DNA of 64,000 nt, taken from Fidelibacterota bacterium. GTDB taxonomy: Bacteria; Fidelibacterota; UBA8477; JABMPR01. The stretch is from contig JAERTG010000082.1 in the NCBI GenBank assembly GCA_016845065.1, forward strand, positions 62,001-126,000, written 5' to 3'. A program made the position numbers and the translations under genes. A model generated the notes under the pieces. It had not been told where the DNA came from and searched no databases. It was given only the letters and a program-made list of their open reading frames with translations. Below are positions 60,516 to 64,000 of this stretch, one piece after another (position 1 is the stretch's first letter; each line of letters begins with the position of its first letter).

Positions 60516-61469
60516 ATGACACAAAAAGCAGGATTATTCATCAGCTTGCTAATCCTTTGCTCATCTGTGGTTATCGCAAAGCAAATTGAAGCCAAGGGTG
60601 ACCCTATTGCACTGAGCGAACCTGGAGAATATTTCATGGGACCCAAGTGGTCACCAAGTGGAAACCAGGTTGCAGCTGGGGGTGCCAGCTATACGGGTTT
60701 ATATCTCCTGGAGTTCCCTACGGGAAACGTTAAACAGATCAGCAATGATTATTCAGCTGGCTACGGATTTGCCTGGTCTAATGATGGTACTCGAATCGCG
60801 TCAAAAATTTCTCACTTCAATAAAATGCGTCGCTCCCACACTCTGGTCAGTTTCGATGTCTCTGACGGTAGCATGGAAACACATTCTACCCCGCGGTCAA
60901 GGATGAGCGGTACGCCTGTCTGGACAAAAGATGATTCACAACTGTATCTAACCTTTGCTGAAAAATTCGAGAGCTTCAGGACAGACAATTCAGCAGGGGA
61001 AATCAATCTACCATCACTTAACTATATTAGAGATGGTAGATTTCAAAATCGTCTGGTCCAGAAGAGTTCAGACAAACCCACCGAAACGACACGGTTTGCT
61101 GACCAGGATCACATCTACAGTTATGCACTCTCTCCTGATGGTTCCATGGTCGTATATTCTACAGCTGGTCAGAACTTATGGGTAGCTAAGGTGGACGGAC
61201 AAGATCGAATGAGTCTTGGTCGGGGATCAGCCCCGTCCTGGTCCCCTGATGGTGAATGGATCACTTTTATGCTCACCTATGATGATGGTCATTCTATTAC
61301 CGAATCAGAAATATACGCCATCAACATTGATGGTAGTTCTCGGGTAAATCTGACAACGACGCCTGATTTGTTTGAAATGAATCCCCAGTGGTCTCCTGAT
61401 GGTAAATGGATTGTCTACGACACAGATCAGCGTGGCCAGCTCTTCATTCAGCAAGTAGGCTGGAGGTAG
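60516..61469 (+). CDS. TolB-like beta-propeller protein, exported
   Basis: A 317-aa protein with signal peptide (LFISLLILCSSVVIA). Several WD40-like/PD40 repeats follow: MGPKWSPSGNQVAAGG, GFAWSNDGTRIAS, SYALSPDGSMVVYS, APSWSPDGEWITFM and NPQWSPDGKWIVYD. The N-terminal TolB domain is missing, so this is not the Tol-Pal TolB itself. ATG 60516 has GGAG before it; a TTG at 60504 is possible. It ends 2 bp before the secreted amidase gene, so the pair is co-transcribed. Confidence 0.85.
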   Translation: MTQKAGLFISLLILCSSVVIAKQIEAKGDPIALSEPGEYFMGPKWSPSGNQVAAGGASYTGLYLLEFPTGNVKQISNDYSAGYGFAWSNDGTRIASKISHFNKMRRSHTLVSFDVSDGSMETHSTPRSRMSGTPVWTKDDSQLYLTFAEKFESFRTDNSAGEINLPSLNYIRDGRFQNRLVQKSSDKPTETTRFADQDHIYSYALSPDGSMVVYSTAGQNLWVAKVDGQDRMSLGRGSAPSWSPDGEWITFMLTYDDGHSITESEIYAINIDGSSRVNLTTTPDLFEMNPQWSPDGKWIVYDTDQRGQLFIQQVGWR

Positions 61470-61471
61470 AT

Positions 61472-63964
61472 ATGAAAAAAGCTATCGTCTTTGTCATCTT
61501 CACTGCAACAATGCTACACGCCCAGGTCACCGGTCTTTCAGGGTGGAACATCTTCGTGGATCCAGGTCATAGTATTACTCAAAACATGGGAGTAAATGGC
61601 TACTCTGAGGCCGAGGAAACACTACAAACGGCTCTTCATTTGCGCCAGTTGCTACTTTCCAAAACAGATATTGATACGGTCTGGTCTTCCCGTTACAACG
61701 ATCAGGTCGAGGTTGGTCTCTCTGAGCGTAGCACGGATGCCAACAATCGAGGTGCATCCTGGTTTCATTCCATTCATAGTAATGCAGGCTCCACAACCCA
61801 TAATAATGTCCTCCTGTTATGGGGTGAGCTATGGGATGGCACCCCGGATCCACCGGTAGGTGGCGAAGCAATGAGTGACATTATGGTGGATATTCTCGCT
61901 GATGTCATGCGCATTCCTCAGCATAGTTGGGGATCTACAGGAGATTGCAGCTTTTATGGAACCTGCTCACAATCAGGTTTTCAAGGACCTTACCTTTCCG
62001 TAAATCGACGCACCAATATGCCTAGCGAGTTGAGTGAGCAGGGACATCACACAAATCCCCTGCAAAACCAGCTTGACATGAATAATGACTACACCCGCAT
62101 GCTGGCCTATAGTATGTTCTGGACTATTTTGGACAAATTCGAAATTGCCAGACCCTATCCTGGCATCCTTGCTGGTATTATCACCAATTCGGAAACTGGT
62201 ATTCGCGTGAACGGAGCAACCGTAGAAGTGAATGGTGAATCCTACACAACCGATACCTTCGAGTCCCTCTTTCATCAGTTTCCAAATGGAGAAGAGCTCC
62301 ACAATGGCTTCTATTTTTTTGAGGATCTGCCTGATACGACACTGGAGGTCATTGTCTCTGCAGATGGATACTTTACTGACACCCTTGAAGTTTCATCCAT
62401 GGCTCAAGATTTTGTGACATTTCTGGACATTTTATTAGTTCCCAGTATACCTCCCTTTGTTGTTGAATCAAATCCAGCTGATGGTGACCTTTCCTTCTCA
62501 GCCTTTAATAATCCAAGCGTTACATTTTCAAGAGCCATGGATGGCGCTTCTGTTGGTGCAGCCTTCTCAATAGACCCTCCTGTTGCTGGTGTAGTATCTC
62601 TTTCAGCAGATCAAAAGCGGATAACATTTCAGGTGCAGGACACACTTGATTTTCTTACTGATTATACCATGACCGTGGCTGGTACGGCAATAGATTTGAT
62701 GGGGCGACCTCTCGATGGGAACCAGGATAGTGTTGGTGGGGATGATTGGAGTATCCAATTCACTACAAGCCCACCTGATGTATCACCGCCTTTTGTGAAT
62801 GCTTCGACACCTTCCAATGGTTCTGCATCAGTTAATCAAAGACCTATCATTAATCTGGTCTGGAATGAAGAGCTCAATCCAGGGTCTGTCACTTCAGATC
62901 TGGTGATTTTTGAACATGTCTCAACTGGGCAGCTCCAACCCTTCACACTGGAACATCATGTGATCAACTCCAGGAGTGTCCTGGTTATCTATTCCACAAA
63001 TGATTTGCTTGATGTGGAAGCCTATCGCATACGACTCCAGCCTGGTTTCGAAGATCTGTACGGAAATGTACGTGCCATGGAAACCGAAATGAATTTTTCA
63101 ACAAGCAACTATGGCTACCAGGTTAACAATATTGATAATTTTGAAACAGATGCTGCTAACTATTGGTGGGAAATAACGGCATCTGGGAGTAATTCTGGTA
63201 TTCTGGCTCCACTTTGCACCAGAAGCTTTGTCACAGATCTAAGCGTCTTTACAGCAACAGATAACACCTCTCTCAAGCTCAACTATGGGTGGGATACGAA
63301 TGCCAACTCATGGCTTATTAGAGAATACTTGAGCGGTGGTCCTGGACGCAATGTTCACTTCAGTGCCAATAAGATCATGCAGGCCTATGTTTTTGGTGAT
63401 GGAAATGGCAATAAATTCAGGTTTTGTGTTGATGATAATATTTTCGGATCTGGTGCACACGAAGTGAGCCCCTGGTATACTGTAGATTGGTATGGTTGGA
63501 AATTGGTTAGTTGGGATATGGCTCTCGATGGCACGGGAACCTGGATAGGGGACGGCAATTTGGATGGAACTCTTGAATTTGATAGTATCCAACTGAGCCA
63601 TACACCTGGACAAAACAATATTGGGTCATATCACGTAGACAACCTACGCGTTGTCACACGAAATTATCTCGGGATCGAAGATAGAGAGCTACAGCAACCT
63701 TCTGAAGTGGCTCTCTTACCTAATTATCCCAATCCATTCAACCCCTGGACTACCATCCCCTTTACTCTGGTGGAAGACGCTCAAGTCAATGTGAAAATCT
63801 ACAACCTGAAGGGTGAAACCATGGCGACCCTTTTGAGTGGGAAGCTCACTCCCGGGTATCATGAAACTCGCTGGAATGCATCAAATGTTTCATCTGGAGT
63901 TTACATGGTCCGCTTGGAGGCCAATGGGGTTTCGAAGACACAAAAGGTGATGGTCCTCAAGTAA
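61472..63964 (+). CDS. Secreted N-acetylmuramoyl-L-alanine amidase with Ig-like domains and type IX-like tail
   Basis: An 830-aa exported protein. A signal peptide (MKKAIVFVIFTATMLHAQ) precedes an amidase_3 domain (about 22-235). The zinc and catalytic residues lie in NIFVDPGHSI, GYSEAEETL, FHSIHSNAG and SELSEQGHHTNP. Then come a carboxypeptidase-regulatory-like domain (240-330), two Big_5-type Ig domains (about 330-440 and 440-550), a jelly-roll-like region and the C-terminal NYPNPFNPWTTIPF sorting domain ending in GVSKTQKVMVLK. Such tails direct proteins to the type IX system in FCB bacteria. ATG 61472 follows GGAGG closely. It may trim peptidoglycan at the surface or attack other cells. 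Confidence 0.9.
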   Translation: MKKAIVFVIFTATMLHAQVTGLSGWNIFVDPGHSITQNMGVNGYSEAEETLQTALHLRQLLLSKTDIDTVWSSRYNDQVEVGLSERSTDANNRGASWFHSIHSNAGSTTHNNVLLLWGELWDGTPDPPVGGEAMSDIMVDILADVMRIPQHSWGSTGDCSFYGTCSQSGFQGPYLSVNRRTNMPSELSEQGHHTNPLQNQLDMNNDYTRMLAYSMFWTILDKFEIARPYPGILAGIITNSETGIRVNGATVEVNGESYTTDTFESLFHQFPNGEELHNGFYFFEDLPDTTLEVIVSADGYFTDTLEVSSMAQDFVTFLDILLVPSIPPFVVESNPADGDLSFSAFNNPSVTFSRAMDGASVGAAFSIDPPVAGVVSLSADQKRITFQVQDTLDFLTDYTMTVAGTAIDLMGRPLDGNQDSVGGDDWSIQFTTSPPDVSPPFVNASTPSNGSASVNQRPIINLVWNEELNPGSVTSDLVIFEHVSTGQLQPFTLEHHVINSRSVLVIYSTNDLLDVEAYRIRLQPGFEDLYGNVRAMETEMNFSTSNYGYQVNNIDNFETDAANYWWEITASGSNSGILAPLCTRSFVTDLSVFTATDNTSLKLNYGWDTNANSWLIREYLSGGPGRNVHFSANKIMQAYVFGDGNGNKFRFCVDDNIFGSGAHEVSPWYTVDWYGWKLVSWDMALDGTGTWIGDGNLDGTLEFDSIQLSHTPGQNNIGSYHVDNLRVVTRNYLGIEDRELQQPSEVALLPNYPNPFNPWTTIPFTLVEDAQVNVKIYNLKGETMATLLSGKLTPGYHETRWNASNVSSGVYMVRLEANGVSKTQKVMVLK

Positions 63965-64000
63965 GTATATGATAGATCACACAACTTGAGACTGTTTGCC

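Noticed and set aside
1-64000. CRISPR arrays, insertion sequences, prophage or integrase genes
   Set aside because: No regularly spaced repeats, transposase or phage-like proteins were seen in reading the window.

Overview
This window is bacterial chromosome at moderate G+C. It is densely packed with operons and contains no insertion sequence, prophage or CRISPR array. The last gene (61472-63964) ends in a FlgD-like/type IX-type sorting tail with the motif YPNPFNP. Two promoters have the form TTG-N19-TATATTTG, close to the Bacteroidetes-type TAnnTTTG box. Lipoproteins and an outer-membrane barrel show a diderm cell. Together these point to the FCB superphylum, possibly a marine Marinimicrobia-like lineage. 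That placement is inference; no rRNA is present.

Layout. 1-1918 (minus): incomplete membrane-bound spermidine-synthase-like protein. 2163-8858 (plus): an archaeal-type GatE/GatD amidotransferase pair, then a 2-hydroxyacyl-CoA dehydratase with its ATP-dependent activator. 8909-11366: small exported proteins, a MarR regulator with two operators, and a hotdog thioesterase. 11422-19753 (minus): an eight-gene operon with a GbsR/MarR-type regulator, FabG-type reductase, KAS III-like enzyme lacking two catalytic residues, Na+/solute symporter, acyl-CoA ligase, lipoprotein, barrel and alpha/beta hydrolase. 21776-27519 (plus): an ergothioneine locus (egtB, unknown gene, ABC ATPase, fused binding-protein/permease, egtD, DUF427). 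28388-31243 (minus): a PLP enzyme, FAD oxidoreductase and Lgt-like trio. 31436-35276: hemerythrin, TetR regulator, metallo-hydrolase and two Rossmann-fold enzymes. 35517-40614: htpG, a hypothetical gene, and a carbamoyltransferase/SxtJ/DUF5989 trio, followed by tRNA-Val(CAC).

40889-49137 (minus) is a complete DAHP-to-chorismate operon plus a TyrA-PheA fusion, with marC as last gene. A 14-codon leader peptide containing Tyr-Tyr-Phe-Phe lies upstream, followed by mutually exclusive antiterminator and terminator hairpins. This is a classical attenuator readable base by base. 49254-51739 (plus) is the uncharacterised AmmeMemoRadiSam trio. 53880-58352 (plus) holds the maturation genes of selenium-dependent molybdenum hydroxylases (yqeC, mocA, yqeB, xdhC, hydantoinase). 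At 60075-60302 a gene missed by ordinary ORF calling encodes a SelW/Rdx selenoprotein with an in-frame UGA and a SECIS-like hairpin just after it. The window ends with a TolB-like propeller and a large secreted amidase.

The most unusual items are GatDE in a bacterium, the Tyr/Phe attenuator, the UGA-containing SelW with a selenium-cofactor locus nearby, and the ergothioneine operon with its own transporter in reversed domain order.
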